Assembly (NCBI GenBank): GCA_020746995.1
Contig: JAGPXD010000003.1
Coordinates: forward strand, 3,162,001-3,226,000
Reading direction: 5' to 3'
DNA length: 64,000 nucleotides
Source: Plectosphaerella cucumerina
Taxonomy: Eukaryota; Ascomycota; Sordariomycetes; Glomerellales; Plectosphaerellaceae
Below are positions 21,010-32,869 of the stretch, piece after piece. Position numbers and translations under genes: made by a program. How positions within the stretch are numbered: the first letter of the stretch is position 1; every line of letters begins with the position of its first letter. The notes beneath the pieces are model-generated. The model did not search any database and had not been told where the DNA came from. It was given only the letters and a program-made list of their open reading frames with translations.

Positions 21010-24000
21010 ATGCTGTCTTCGTCAGCTTCGTCGACGGACGACCGCTCCGGCGAGGGTGCCCATCAACATCGCATTGAGGCCCTCGCCAGGCAGATCACTG
21101 CCACTTCCGCCAAGAACGGCCATCATGGCGAAAACAACGCTGTCGCCCCTATCAAGGGGAGCAAGCTTGACCCCTTCTCACCAACGTTTGACAGCTTCCT
21201 CTGGATTCAAGCCTTAAGGAAGCTCTACGAGTCGGATCCAGACTCGGCTCCCTCCCGCATGACGGGTGTCGCATTCCGCAACCTCAACGTCTTTGGTCAC
21301 GGTGTCGGCGCCCGATTCCAGGAGTCCACTGGCAACATTATCCCCAGCATGGCCACCGCCGCTTTTGGTCACCTGACGGGCCGCGGCATGAAGCGTGTCG
21401 ACATTTTGCGCGACTTTGAAGGAGTCGTGCATCCCAAGGAGATGCTGCTCGTCTTAGGTCCTCCCGGTTCAGGCTGCTCGACGTTCTTGAAGACGCTGTC
21501 TGGCCGCACGGAAGGTCTCAACGTCACTGACGACTCCTACATCAACTTCCGAGGTGCGTTCTGCAAACCACAGACATGTAATAGCACTAACTTGTTGCAG
21601 GCATCAACCCCAAGCACATGCACGATTGGTTCCGTGGCGACGTCCTCTATAATGCAGAGGTCGACGTCCACCTGCCGCCCATCAGCGTCGGGGACACCCT
21701 CGAGTTCGCCTCCATGGCCCGTGTTCCGGCCAAGGTGCCTGGCGGATTCACCAAGGTCGAGTTCGCTCGTGCCTACCGGGATGCCATTATGGCCATCTTC
21801 GGTATCTCCCACACCGTGAACACAAAGGTTGGCGACGACTTCGTTCGCGGCGTTTCGGGCGGTGAGAGGAAGCGCGTCTCTATCGCCGAGGCCGCCCTCA
21901 CCGGTGCCAAATTCCAGTGTTGGGATAACAGCACGCGCGGCCTTGACAGTGGCAACGCCATCTCCTTCTGCAAGACCCTGCGAGCACAGGCCGACCTGAT
22001 GAACGTCGCCGCCGTCGTCGCCATCTACCAGGCCCCTCAGTCTGCGTACGAGGTAAGTTTGTCTAGCCCTCATCATTCCACCATCATTGGCTAACCCAGG
22101 CAGGCTTTTGACAAGGTCACAGTTCTCTACGAAGGACGCCAAATCTATTTTGGCAGGACTGAGAACGCCAAGGCCTATTTCGAGGAGCTCGGCTTCGAGT
22201 GTAAGTCTCCTTTCCCCCAGACACATCTCCGCATACCATCTGACGCTTTCTAGGCCCGGACAGACAGACGACCCCCGACTTCCTCACGTCAATGACCTCG
22301 GTTCACGAGCGCCGCGTGCGCCCCGGTTGTGAAGCCACTGCCCCTCGCACACCTGACGAGTTTGCCGCCCGGTGGAAGGCCTCGGCGGAGCGTGCTGCGC
22401 TGTCTGCGGAGCTCGACACCTACGAGACGGACCACCCGTCGCAGGAGCGCTTTGACGAGTTCGCCCAGAGCCGCAAGGCAGAGCGGAGCTCGATGCAGCG
22501 CCTGAAGTCGCCTTATCACCTTTCCTTCGTCGAGCAGATCAGGCTCTGCATCTGGCGTAGCGGCAAACGGCTGGTTGCCGATCCAGCGTTTGTTATCGCA
22601 TCCCTAGTTTTCAACCTGATCATGGGTCTCGTCATCGGCAGTGGATTCTACAACATGCCCAACGACACGAGCAGCTTCTACCACCGCGGCGCCGTCATCT
22701 TCTTCACACTTCTCTTCAACGCCTTTGCCGGCGAACTCGAGGTGAGTGGACTCCACATGTTCGGAATCAACATGCATACTGATAGTGTTTGAAAACAGGT
22801 TCTCACGCTATACGCATCACGGCCCGTCGTCGAGAAGCACAACCGCTATGCGTTCTATCATCAGTCGGCCGAGGCTCTCGCCAACTACATCACAGACATC
22901 CCCTACAAGATTGCGAACGCCATCATGCTCAATACCATCATTTACTTCCTCGCGAACCTCAGACGCAATGCCGGCGCGTACTTCTTCTTCCTCATGACGA
23001 ACTTCCTTCTCACCCTGGCCGTCTCGGGTCTCTACCGCACGATCGCATCCATCACCCGGACATCCCACCAAGCCCTTGTGCCGGTGTCCCTGATCACCAT
23101 TGGCCTGATGGTGTACACCGGCTTCTCAATCCCCACAGACTACATGCCTGGGTGGTCGAGGTGGATGGGCTACATCAACCCCCTCAGTTACGTCTTCGAG
23201 GCACTCATGGCAAACGAGTTCCACAATCGGGAGTTCCAGTGCAAGCAGATCGTCCCTGCCGGTCCTGGATACGATGATCTTCCTCTGGCCGCCCGCACCT
23301 GCACTGTCGTGGGAGCCGTGCCTGGAAGGGCAACCGTCAACGGCGACAACTACATCGGTCTCAGCTACAAGTACTACAATGCGAACAAGTGGAGGAACAT
23401 CGGCATTCTCTTCGCCTTTCTCGTCGGCTTCCTCATCACTTACATCATCGCTGCGGAATACGCCAAGCCTCCCAAGACCAAGGGCGAAGTCCTCGTTTTC
23501 CGTCGTGGCAGGGTCCCCCCTCTGTTCAAGAAGTCGGAGAATGACGACGAGGAGATCCAGCAAGTCTCACGCATCGTTCAGGAGAAGCCGAATGGATCGA
23601 CGTCCCACGAGTCCGGCCCCAAGACACGCCTCAGCCCTAGCACATGTGGCAAGCCCGTGTTCCATTGGGAGGACGTTTGCTACGAGGTCAAGGTTAAGGA
23701 CGGGAACCTCCGCATTCTGGACAATGTCGATGGTTGGGTCCAGCCCGGCGTTACCACTGCGCTCATGGTAAGTCTTCTAAATGTGTACGTTTTGCCTCAA
23801 ACTAACTCGTGATAGGGCGCGTCTGGTGCCGGAAAGACCACTCTGCTGGATGCTCTTGCGACTCGCCTGACTGTCGGTGTTCTTACTGGGGACACCCTCG
23901 TCAACGGCAAGCCGACCGACTCATCTTTCTCCCATCGCGTCGGCTACGCCCAGCAGCAGGATCTCCATCTCGACACCGCGACCGTCAGAGAGGCCCTCGA

Positions 24001-25769
24001 GTTCAGTGCGCTGCTCCGGCAGAGCGCTGAAACTCCTCGCGCGGACAAGCTCGCATACGTTGACGAAGTTATTCGGATCCTAGAGATGGAGAGCTTTGCG
24101 GATGCAATCATCGGCTTCCCCGGCGAAGGTCTCAACGTCGAACAGCGTAAGCGCCTGACTATCGGTGTTGAACTCGCCGCCCGTCCCCAGCTCCTGGTCT
24201 TCCTCGATGAACCGACATCGGGCTTGGACTCCCAGACGTCTTGGGCCATCTGCGACCTCATCGAGCGACTCGCCAAGAGCGGTCAGGCTGTCCTCTGCAC
24301 TATCCACCAACCCTCCGCCATGCTCTTCTCCCGGTTCGATCGTCTGCTCCTGCTCCGCCCCGGCGGCAAGACTGTCTACTTTGGTGGTGAGTCCTGATCC
24401 AAGCCCCCCTTCCGCACTAGCACTGACATGTTTGCAGACATCGGTGAACATTCCCGCCACATGATCGACTACTTCGAGCGCAACGGAGCACCTCCCTGCC
24501 CTCCCGACGCCAACCCTGCCGAATGGATGCTCAAGACAACCCTCCCCTCCAGCGACGGTCCCGACTGGTTCGAGATCTGGCGTGCTTCTCCAGAGTACGC
24601 CGAGGTCAAGGCCGAGCTTCGCCGCCTTCGCGAGGGTGCTACCGCCGTCGTCATCGACAGCGACTCACCCTCTCAGCACAACGAGTTCGTCACATCGTTC
24701 ACCACACAGTTCCAGGCCGTCTTCCTCCGCACCTGCAAGCACTTCTGGCGCTCGCCTACCTACCTTTGGTCAAAGCTCTCCGTCACCATCCTCTTCGTAA
24801 GTGCCTCCATCCCTCGCCAGCCACGCAGCCTGCTGACTTGACATGCTCCAGTCCCTCTACCTCGGCTTCAGTTTCCGCGGCTCGGATCGCAGCATGCAGG
24901 GCGTTCAGAATCAGCTGTACGCTTTCTTCATGGCGTTCCTGATCCAGAACCCATACACCAAGCAGATCATGCCCTTCTTCATCCCGCAGCGCGCCCTTTA
25001 CGAAGTTCGCGAACGTCCGTCAAAGATCTATCGCTGGACTGTCTTCATGCTCAGTCAGATCCTGATTGAGCTCCTGTGGAACACGCTGTGTGCAGTCATT
25101 TTCTACTTCTGCTGGTACTACCCCGTCGGCTTCCAGGACAACGCCGGCAGCGACACGGCAATCCGCGGTTTCACGGCGTTCCTCTTCATCTGGCAGCTCG
25201 TCCTCTGGGCCTCGACCATCTCACAGGCCCTCATCGCGCCCGTCGAGACTCCCGACCTCGCAGGCGTTGCCGTCAACCTCATGGCCATCCTGACCATGGC
25301 ATTCTGCGGCGTCGGCATCACCCGCGAACAGATGCCTGCCATCTGGTCCGACTTCATGTACTGGGTGTCGCCCATGACATACCTCACTTCGGGCGCTCTT
25401 TCGACCGGTCTGCATGGTGTGCCGGTCGAGTGCGCAGCGCGCGAGATTGTTCACATTCCGGTCCAGGCGAACATGACCTGCGGCGAGTTCCTCGACCCCT
25501 TCGTCGGCGGCGCCGGCGGCAGGCTCGTGCAGGTTGCCGCCGAGAACGCGTGCGGCTGGTGCCCGGCTGCGACGACGGACGACATCATGCACAACTTCAA
25601 CATCAGCTACGATGACAGGTGGCGCAACTTTGGGCTGCTCTGGCTGTACATCATCTTCAACGTCGGTGCCGCCCTGGGTCTCTACTGGCTTGCTCGGGTG
25701 CCCAAGAAGCAGGGCCTGAAGAGGACCAAGGAAATTGGAGAGGAAGTTGAGGTCAAGGAGGGCAAATAG
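21010..25769 (+). CDS. Full-size ABCG/PDR-type multidrug transporter
   Basis: Predicted 1465-residue pump with (NBD-TMD)x2 order, the usual length for fungal PDR proteins that export azoles, phytoalexins and other toxic compounds. Exons: 21010-21553, 21601-22052, 22104-22200, 22254-22741, 22799-23767, 23816-24386, 24438-24796 and 24852-25769, all in phase. NBD1 has the PDR-type Walker A GPPGSGCST (about 150-158, Cys in place of Lys) and signature VSGGERKRVS. NBD2 has a normal Walker A GASGAGKTTLLDA and the degenerate signature LNVEQRKRLTIGVE with LLVFLDEPTSGLD. This mirror asymmetry is diagnostic of the subfamily. TMD1 and TMD2 each show the late extracellular loop with paired cysteines (CGEFLDPF and NACGWC in TMD2). 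The start is the first ATG of the frame; the frame runs upstream only from a TTG. Confidence 0.96.
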
Positions 25770-25940
25770 ACGGACAATAATTGGGGTCACTGAATTTGAC
25801 AACGGCGTTGGGGTTGGACATTTAGAAATCAGCGCATCACATCTCCCTCCATCAGGATACATATTAATATCTCCTTTCTACTCGATTCTCTAGATCTAGA
25901 CTTGGTCGCATACCAACGTAGACAGTCTTGAGATGCTCAT

Positions 25941-27779
25941 TTATGAAGCCCGATAGTCCATCAGCCTCTTCTCCGTGTTGGTTCTCTTCTCGATACTTCG
26001 GCCCTCCTCATCATCACTCCGCAGTGGCGACGAGACCTCGTCCGACGGGGCAATGGCGTAAGCTGGGATGCTCGAGTCGGCGGGCCCGCCGTTCTTGAAG
26101 AGCGAGTGGATGCCGACGGCATAGATCATGAATGCAACCAAGAGGCAGGCGCCGTACGGGGCGTAGAACTGCCTCTTTGCCAGGAAGACGAAGACCTCGC
26201 CGCCCTCGAGGGTGGCGACGGAGGTCCAGGTGGTCCATTCTGGGTTGGTGTGGTTGTTGAGTGAGATGGTGGAGATGATGAGGTCCTGCAAGTAATCTTG
26301 GAGGGTCTCGGGCGAGAAGTTGTCATGGGGACTGAAGCGGTCTTCCATGCCGAAGTACGGGCTGCCCACGACCTGTGTCTCATTGACCCGATAGGAGTGG
26401 GTGTCGTACCCCACGGCGGGAGCGTCCGTGTCTGTGTCGGTGTGAGCAACACGAAGACGAACGAGCGTGAGGGATAAGGTAGTGGAGGGGTTTACTCACA
26501 TCGCCTGACTTCTCCTACGAGGGCGTTGACAGCCGTGTAAGCCATTGTATACGCCTGAGTGTGGGCAAACTCGGTGGTGAGCTGCGTCTGGTTGACAGGC
26601 GTTTTCCGAATGCCACTTTCCGTCGAGGACAGGTAGTAGTAGTAGTACGACAAGCGGATGGAGTCGGGCGTGGTCCAGAACTCGGTATCGTTCCGGATCT
26701 CTGTAGTAAAGGTCGTGGTACCGTTCTCGGCGTTGGAGATCTCGACGTGGTAGTCGGCAAGGGTGGTGTGGCAGACGTAGGTCTTGAGGGTCGAGTTGTC
26801 ACACTGCCCCGAGTAGTTGCGTCCGTGGTAGGCGGAGAAGGAGAAGGTGTTGTTTGAGGGTTCCTTTCGCAATCCGATGTCCCACTTCTTGGCCGCGAAG
26901 ACGAGGTCTTCTGCGAGGTTCTGGCAGGGCTCAAAGAGGGAGACGTTCTGGCCGACGGCCTCCTCGCAATGGAAGCGGGGGCCCTGAATGTCCAGGGCGT
27001 AGCTGCATGGTCCTTCGCAGGGCGTCGGGGGGTCGATGGGACGGCCCAATGCGAGGACGGTACTAGCCAGTCTCTCCATCCTGTTCAGGGGGTGGCTATG
27101 ATGAGGAAGGCCTAGTCAGCTCTTTTGCCTCTCAAGAGAAGCACGGCGAGGGAGAGGAGGAGACGAACAGCCAGCTGAGATCGGCATCGACGTCGAACAG
27201 GGAGCGCTCCATGAACTGGCGGTAGTCGCCGAAGCCCCAGTCGGTGATGTTCATGGTGGGCACGCTCATGTGCTCGGCAGGCAGGACGAAGTTTTGGAAC
27301 TCGACGGTCAGGGTACCGGGGGGAAACATGGCGGCGAGAGGCATCATGATGCAGCCGAGGGAGATGAGCCACGGCACCCAGGCGGAGCGGATGACCTTGA
27401 GGTCGCCGAGATTCCAGGGGCTGCCGGGCAGGCTGACGAGGGTGTCCATGACGAAGGAGGCGAGGGACTTCTTCTGGAATTGACGCCAGAGGATCTGCTC
27501 GTAGGCGACGGCGACACCGCTCATGAGCATCAGCTCGGCCACGAGGGCGAGGAAGTTGCCCATGACGGTGGCAATACTTTGCGGGATGCGAGTCATCTCG
27601 ACGGCCCTGCCGTGGAGCTGCGTGACCAGGACGAGATGGAGTGCCATGAAGCCGATGGAGAGGACGTAGAAGACCAGCATCTGGATCAGCGTCTTAGTCG
27701 TGTGCCTCGAGGAGGTGGACGAGGCGTTGTGAGGCGCGTCGCCGCCCTGGTTGACGAGCATGACCTTTGTGGCAGCCAT
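25941..27779 (-). CDS. Glycosylated multi-pass membrane protein, unknown function
   Basis: Predicted 565-residue protein, convergent with the ABC transporter gene (171 bp apart). Minus-strand exons: 27779-27169, 27095-26500 and 26431-25941. After about 35 polar residues there are three hydrophobic helices (near TLIQMLVFYVLSIGFMAL, VMGNFLALVAELMLM, and WVPWLISLGCIMMPLAAMF). Then comes a large loop of about 300 residues with many N-glycosylation sites (NQT, NNT, NGT, NDT) and spaced cysteines including CEGPC. One more helix follows (GACLLVAFMIYAVGIHSLF) with a short acidic-basic tail. This layout recurs in uncharacterised fungal surface proteins; I know no function. A TAG repeat in the DNA encodes a run of tyrosines. 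Intron 1 has a weak donor, GTTCGT, and two in-frame acceptors 15 nt apart. Confidence 0.85.
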
Positions 27780-28955
27780 GGCGTGAAGTTGAAGATGGCG
27801 AGAGACGACTTTCGACAGTCCGCTGGTGTCTGGGAAGAGCCTGAGAGCTTGAAGAGAGGCAGAGAGGCCCTTTAGGGTATTGAATACCCTGCCTGTCAAC
27901 TCCGAAACCCCTGCCGGTGGCGTCCCTCAAAAACGATGCCAGAGATCAGCATCGATAACGGCCCTAAAGTTCTGGGGCTTCGAATGCGAGCGAGCCTATC
28001 ACTGGCAGTCGGCAGCGGCCCGTTCGTGCTTGAAGCGCAGCAAGCGTGCGATTCTTGCGGGATGGAACAGGGGTTCGCGGCTGGGGCCCTGCCCCTGGGT
28101 CGTCTGTGACAACTGGCTGGCACCCGCTGTGTTAGCCTTGGAGGACCAGAGCCAGCAGGGTGGCTAACAGTCTATTCATAGTGGCTTCAGGGGAGGGGCA
28201 CGCGAAGGATTGCTTGTCGTATGCTTGAACTGCACGCCAAGGCTCGCCGGGAGCAAGGCCAATGGAAAGAGACCGAGCTGTGACTTGCTTGTTGAGATGA
28301 GGCGACTGAGTCAACGACCTCATTAGTAGCGGTGCCAACATGCAGGCGGGCGGTTTGGTCTTCTGTCAGCATATTACTCTGTCTGCATGTTGCTCGGTCG
28401 CGTCTGACGCGTCCAGCTCGTGAGGATGCATCTTGTTGTCCGGGCGGTTGTTGAGCTGGGATCGTGCAGGTAGGGCTGGACCGCCCGAAGGATGCGGGAT
28501 CCCGGGGTCGGGGGCATTAGCGAAACAAGCACTTCCCCTGGGCGCCATGCCAATTTCATTGAAGCTCTCACCAATGCCTAGAATAGGCTTTTGGTAGCGA
28601 GATGAAAACTGGTTTGGGAGGATGCGCTGGTTGTTCGGAGCACGTCAGGTCGCTTGGGGATATGATCGGCGATGGACACGGTGAGGTGCTCGTCGGGGCA
28701 GGCAAATGGAGGCTGTGAGGCAAGGATCACATCCTCCTGGTCCATCCAGGCCCGGGTCTGTGGATGTGGGCGTCGGGGATACAAATACTCTGGTCGAGGC
28801 CTTTGCGGGCCGAAGCGTCGCGTCCGCCAAGAATCCTCACGCAATGGATCATCGTCTGCGTCGTCGAAACTGAAGTGAATTCGCTCAGCACATTAATCCT
28901 CATTCGACTCCTCCGACCCTTCCTCCCGACTCCCCCGAACCAAAACGTCTTTCGC
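27780..28955. other. Intergenic with promoter of the membrane protein gene
   Basis: About 1.2 kb between two minus-strand genes. No gene, RNA or repeat is supported. Confidence 0.5.
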
Positions 28956-29321
28956 TCAAAGTCCCAGCAGGACGGTCGCCAGCGACAGAGCGCCAGGCAC
29001 AGCCTGGATAAAGAAGATCTTCTTGTTTGCAGTGGCGCCGCCGTAGAGACCGGCGACAAGAACGCAGCCGTGGAAGAAGAGGCGCAGCTGGCGAGCGACC
29101 TCGGACTCGGGGTGGGCCAGGCTCCAGACGAGGCCGGCGGCGAGGAAGCCGTTGTAGAGGCCCTGGTTGGCGGCCAGCGTCTTGGTCTGCTCGGCGAACT
29201 CGGGGGTGAGGCGGAAGGCCTTGCGGCCGCGGGGGGAGGTCCAGAGGAACATCTCGAGCACCATGATGTAGGTGTGCTCGGCGGCGATGAGCGCCGTGGC
29301 GGCCGTGGAGAGGATGCCCAT
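28956..29321 (-). CDS. DUF1304 small membrane protein
   Basis: Intronless gene for a 121-residue protein that closely fits the DUF1304 family, small four-helix membrane proteins found in bacteria and fungi. Characteristic pieces are AAEHTYIMVLEMFLW after helix 1, SPRGRKAFRL, then ANQGLYNGFLAAGLVW in helix 2. Two more hydrophobic segments (CVLVAGLYGGATA and the C-terminal GALSLATVLLGL) follow. Length matches the family. Biological role is unknown. The ATG at 29321 is the only sensible start. Confidence 0.92.
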   Translation of the reverse strand: MGILSTAATALIAAEHTYIMVLEMFLWTSPRGRKAFRLTPEFAEQTKTLAANQGLYNGFLAAGLVWSLAHPESEVARQLRLFFHGCVLVAGLYGGATANKKIFFIQAVPGALSLATVLLGL

Positions 29322-29853
29322 TGTGAAGAAGTGGTGAGTCTGTTATTCGATGGACGATGATGTGAGGTCGTTGATGATGACGACAGCGATGACGATGACC
29401 GATTGATGAGAGGTAGTGTGCCAGTGATGAGTTCAATAGTTCAATCGTAGGGCTGACGAGGGGAGCAGCGCGTCAAAAGGCCATTCATTCTCTGCCTCGG
29501 CAAGGGAGCATGATTTGCACGAGTCGCGCGCTCAAGGCTGGTCCAGGGTCACGGTACGAGCCGGTACGAGTTTGGTCGGCGTTGCCGAAGCGACTCGACT
29601 GTGTTCTCCGCTGTCACTTTCAGGTCAAGTCCACTGGTACATCCACTGTACGTCCGTTTCCGGCGCCGGCGGCAGATGTTTACAGGAAATACTCCGACCG
29701 CCTCGGCAACGTCAGATCACCACACCACACCAGGTTGATAAGAAGCTGTGTATGTTCATTGAGAAGAATAGGTACGTGAAAATAAGGTCAGACGAATCAA
29801 CTGAAGCAGCTTCATCCCTTCTGCCCTTCCGACCTCAAGTCGAGACCAGATGC
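29322..29853. other. Intergenic, DUF1304 gene to esterase gene
   Basis: It holds the DUF1304 promoter and the 3' flank of the minus-strand esterase. Nothing else is supported. Confidence 0.5.
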
Positions 29854-30850
29854 TCACAGGCACTGAGAGTACCAAGCGTTCGACACCTGGCACGTCCCCG
29901 CAGAGCAGCACGTCGGTCCCTGCCAGCCCTGCCCGCCGCACTGGCCCCAGCGAGCCGCGCAGCTGCCGCTGGGCGGCGGCGTGGTCGGGGGAGTCGAGGG
30001 AGGTGTTGTCGGGGGCGTGGTGGGAGGAGTCGTCGGCGGGTTGTTGCCGCTCGTGAGCTTCGAGCGCACAAAGGTGAGCGCCGCCTGGCCGTACACGCTG
30101 CCGTAGCTCTGGTGCACCTGCTGGTTGTTGCCCGTGCAGCAGTACGGGTCGGGCGAGTCGCAGTAGTTCTGGATCTTGCTGCCAGATGGGCAGGTGAAGC
30201 CGGCGGGACGAGCGGCGAACTGTGGCAAGGTCAGCTTTGTTTCTGCACGACGACAGTGGAAGGAGACTCACGCCTTGGGCGGTGCAGGTGCCCACGTTGT
30301 AGGGGAACCCGGCACGGTACCTTGGGCTGCCCATCAAGATCGCAGCCTTGATGGCATTCACGGCGCTGGCCGAGATGGGCACGGCAGGGTTGGTGATGCC
30401 CGAGCCCGAGTCGACGCCGCCGCACAGCGCGTTGTCCATGATCTGGCCGCCCTGTCTCGGAGTCAGCACCACGCATGTCGCATCTCATCTGCCTCCAGCG
30501 CTCACCTGAGAGTATCCGACCAGCACGAGCTGTGTGTTGGGGCAGCGCTGGTGGAAGCTGTTGACGGCCGACGCCACGGCAGCGGTGCCCTGCCTGGCAG
30601 AGTCGCCGTACGCGATACCGCCGCAGCTGCTCTGCCCGCCGCAGGCCGGGTACACGATGGCCTCGGAGGTGGCGCCGGGGAACGCGTTGAGGATGGCGTT
30701 GACCACGGAGCCCGCAGAGCCGTAGCCGGGGGAGACGGTCGTCTCGCGAGCGCCGAAGACGTGAATGCTCGGGCAGTTTTGCGCGGAGGCTCCGCCAGCC
30801 AGGAGCTGGATCCCCAGAAGGAGAGGGGTGATGGTGTCTCGGGACCACAT
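29854..30850 (-). CDS. Secreted acetylxylan esterase, CE5 with CBM1
   Basis: Predicted 296-residue enzyme that removes acetyl groups from xylan outside the cell. Minus-strand exons: 30850-30506, 30451-30272 and 30219-29854. Signal peptide about 1-23 (ending ASA). The CE5 domain follows the Trichoderma-type acetylxylan esterase closely: CPSIHVFGARET near its start, nucleophile Ser114 in GYSQGG, and Asp199 in DPYCC and His211 in VHQ completing the triad with the family's 12-residue spacing. Paired cysteines match the family. A linker of repeated TTPP units joins a C-terminal carbohydrate-binding module CBM1 (WGQCGGQGWQGPTCC..., ending QCL), which should bind cellulose. A TATA box about 100 bp upstream is clear. 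Cutinase is the main alternative in CE5, but the match pattern and CBM1 favour acetylxylan esterase. Confidence 0.95.
29983..30046 (-). repeat. Short tandem repeat coding the TTPP linker
   Basis: A roughly 12-bp unit is repeated imperfectly about five times inside the esterase gene and codes for the Thr-Thr-Pro-Pro linker between the catalytic domain and CBM1. Such linkers are O-mannosylated and vary in length between strains. Confidence 0.8.
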
Positions 30851-32065
30851 GATGCTGAGCTGGATGGAGATGGTAGGCAAAAGCTGACTGATGCTGCTGT
30901 GATGTGCTGGCGATCTATCACGACATCCAGGCTGGGCGTCGGGTGTTTTATACACGCCCTCGGCCGCCGGTATATAGCCTGATGTTTCGGTTCAATATCT
31001 TGTCGGGGGCATGGGTATAAAGCTTAGATGAATACCTCCCCCTTTCATCGAGCCACCTGCTCCAAAGACTTGTGGGTTGTGTCGCATTCCGCTCGGCCGC
31101 TTGGTCCTGGGTCTTTGGTGTACCGTCCGTTGTCTGGTTCTCATGCGCCCCAGATAATACCCCGGTCTGATATCACTGGTCCTAAGGGCGGTGATGGCGG
31201 AGACTGGCTTGACCGCAGCGTCTGCCATCCCATACTGGTGCGACGTTGACCGGTCGTCACGCCGATGGATCCGGGTCTGGTGCCGGCAGGCTGCCGGCCT
31301 CATCTCCCTGGGCAGTCACGGCAATGCTCTGGTAACCGTCACCTGCTGTGCCTGTGCTTCCAACCATAGCCAGAGCTTCCAAGGTGCCAGACGTCGGGCA
31401 TTACATGAAACACGTGGACAGGCAGCCCCCTCGCTCGGCTATTGACGTTACACGTCGGGATATCTGTTCAGGCTGAATGCCGCCTGTGGAGTCGCCCGAC
31501 GCGCCCCATATCCGCTTTGGACCGCGGCGGCGACTCCGATGGCCAAGAAGAGAATACGGCCTCCGCAACGAGACGGCCGATTGATGGTCCGGGCAGCGAC
31601 GGTGTCAACAATGCGGAGCAACCGAACCTCTAGTCTCCGGAGAGGCGTCAACTTCTTCCAAGCCAAGTGAGGGGCGAAGCCGGACATCCGAGCCCACGAG
31701 GTCATGTCGCCTCACTCAGCTCGTCTTGTCCAATGGTGGCGTCTGGCGGGGGTTGTCGTTAGGGTTCGGAACCAGAGCTTCAGTTTGAGGCTTCATGCGA
31801 CCTACGGCTGATGATGCTGCAATTAGCCGCGAGAACCCAGACAACTGTGGCTGTTGAGCATCACCTCCCTCCAGCCAGGGCCGCGGTCTTGTCACTTCCG
31901 CGGTGTCTCACAGGGACACCAAGGGGCCCCATGACATCACTACAGGCGCGTACAGGTGTGTTGCACTTGGATGACAACATCCAGAGCGTGGGTATCAGTA
32001 TTAATCTAGAGGGTAGTTACAAGGACTGTGTATCTTCGGTGGTACATTCGGTACTCTTTGAGCCT
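30851..32065. other. Intergenic with esterase promoter
   Basis: About 1.2 kb. The first 130 bp hold the esterase core promoter; the rest runs to the 3' end of the GPI-protein gene. No further gene is supported; long plus-strand open frames here are antisense or random. Confidence 0.5.
30946..30979 (-). promoter_or_regulatory. TATA box and GGC(A/T)4-like site of the esterase gene
   Basis: On the minus strand TATAAAA (30952-30946) lies 96 bp before the esterase start. Just upstream, GGCTATATA (30979-30971) fits the GGC(A/T)4 pattern reported for the xylanase activator Xyr1/XlnR. The TATA box is convincing; the activator site is one short match and is inferred. Confidence 0.55.
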
Positions 32066-32869
32066 CTACAGAGACACGAAAAGACCGGCAACACCCGCCA
32101 TGGCCGCAACTCCAGCAGCAGTCAGGCCGAAACGGGCCGCGCCGCTGCCGTCGCCGGCACCCGTAGACTGGGCAGCGCCCGACGCGGCGGACTCGTCGGC
32201 ACCCGTGCTGCTAGCATCCTCGGAGTCAGAACCAGAGCTGGAAGGCGTGGCGCTGCCGCTGGCCGGGGATGTCTTGGTGACGGTCTCCACGGCGCCGGTG
32301 CTCGCAGTACTGAGCGAGGCCAGGATCTCGTCGCGAAGGTCGTCGATGACGTCCGAAACGGAGACTGTCGCGGTGGTCGAGGCGTCGGTGAAGAGGAGGA
32401 CGGGCTCCTCGCTGCACTCCTGGGTGATAAGGTCGCCGGGGTTCATGATGGGGGGGCTGTCGGGGTCGTTGAGGCCCTGGGCGTCGCAGTTCTCCATGTA
32501 CTGGACGGCGTCCTGAGACTTGTCGGCGCCCCAGCGAGCGAAGGCGGTGACGGAGTCGAGGAGAGGCTTAGAGAGGGACAGGGGGAGAGCCAGGGTGCAG
32601 GAGTCGCCGGTGGGCATCGGTTCGGTGGCGGTCATGGCGTAGTCCATGAACTCCGAGGGGAGAGTGGGCATGTCTGCGATGATGGAGGACAGGGACGAAT
32701 TGCACTCCTCGTCGGAGGCATCCTGACGCGCGAGGATGGCGTCGGAGGGCGTGTTGGGCGAGCTGCGAGGGATAACCTCGAGCTTCTCGAGGACGTGGAC
32801 GACGTTGACCTGCGAGGCGGTGGCCGATGCGGCCAGGGCGGCGAGGACGAGGCTGGTGCTGGGGTGCAT
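32066..32869 (-). CDS. GPI-anchored Ser/Thr-rich cell-surface protein
   Basis: Intronless gene for a 267-residue protein. The ATG at 32869 (context CCAACATG) opens a signal peptide (about 1-18, ending TAS); the frame extends further upstream but without a usable ATG context. The central part (about 30-190) carries few cysteines (EECNSS, SCTLAL, ENCDAQ, QECSEE) and no motif I recognise. About residues 200-245 are rich in Ser, Thr, Gly and Asp, then a small-residue site is followed by a hydrophobic tail (GLTAAGVAAMAGVAGLFVSL), the standard GPI-attachment signal. It should sit on the plasma membrane or cell wall. Function unknown. Confidence 0.88.
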   Translation of the reverse strand: MHPSTSLVLAALAASATASQVNVVHVLEKLEVIPRSSPNTPSDAILARQDASDEECNSSLSSIIADMPTLPSEFMDYAMTATEPMPTGDSCTLALPLSLSKPLLDSVTAFARWGADKSQDAVQYMENCDAQGLNDPDSPPIMNPGDLITQECSEEPVLLFTDASTTATVSVSDVIDDLRDEILASLSTASTGAVETVTKTSPASGSATPSSSGSDSEDASSTGADESAASGAAQSTGAGDGSGAARFGLTAAGVAAMAGVAGLFVSL

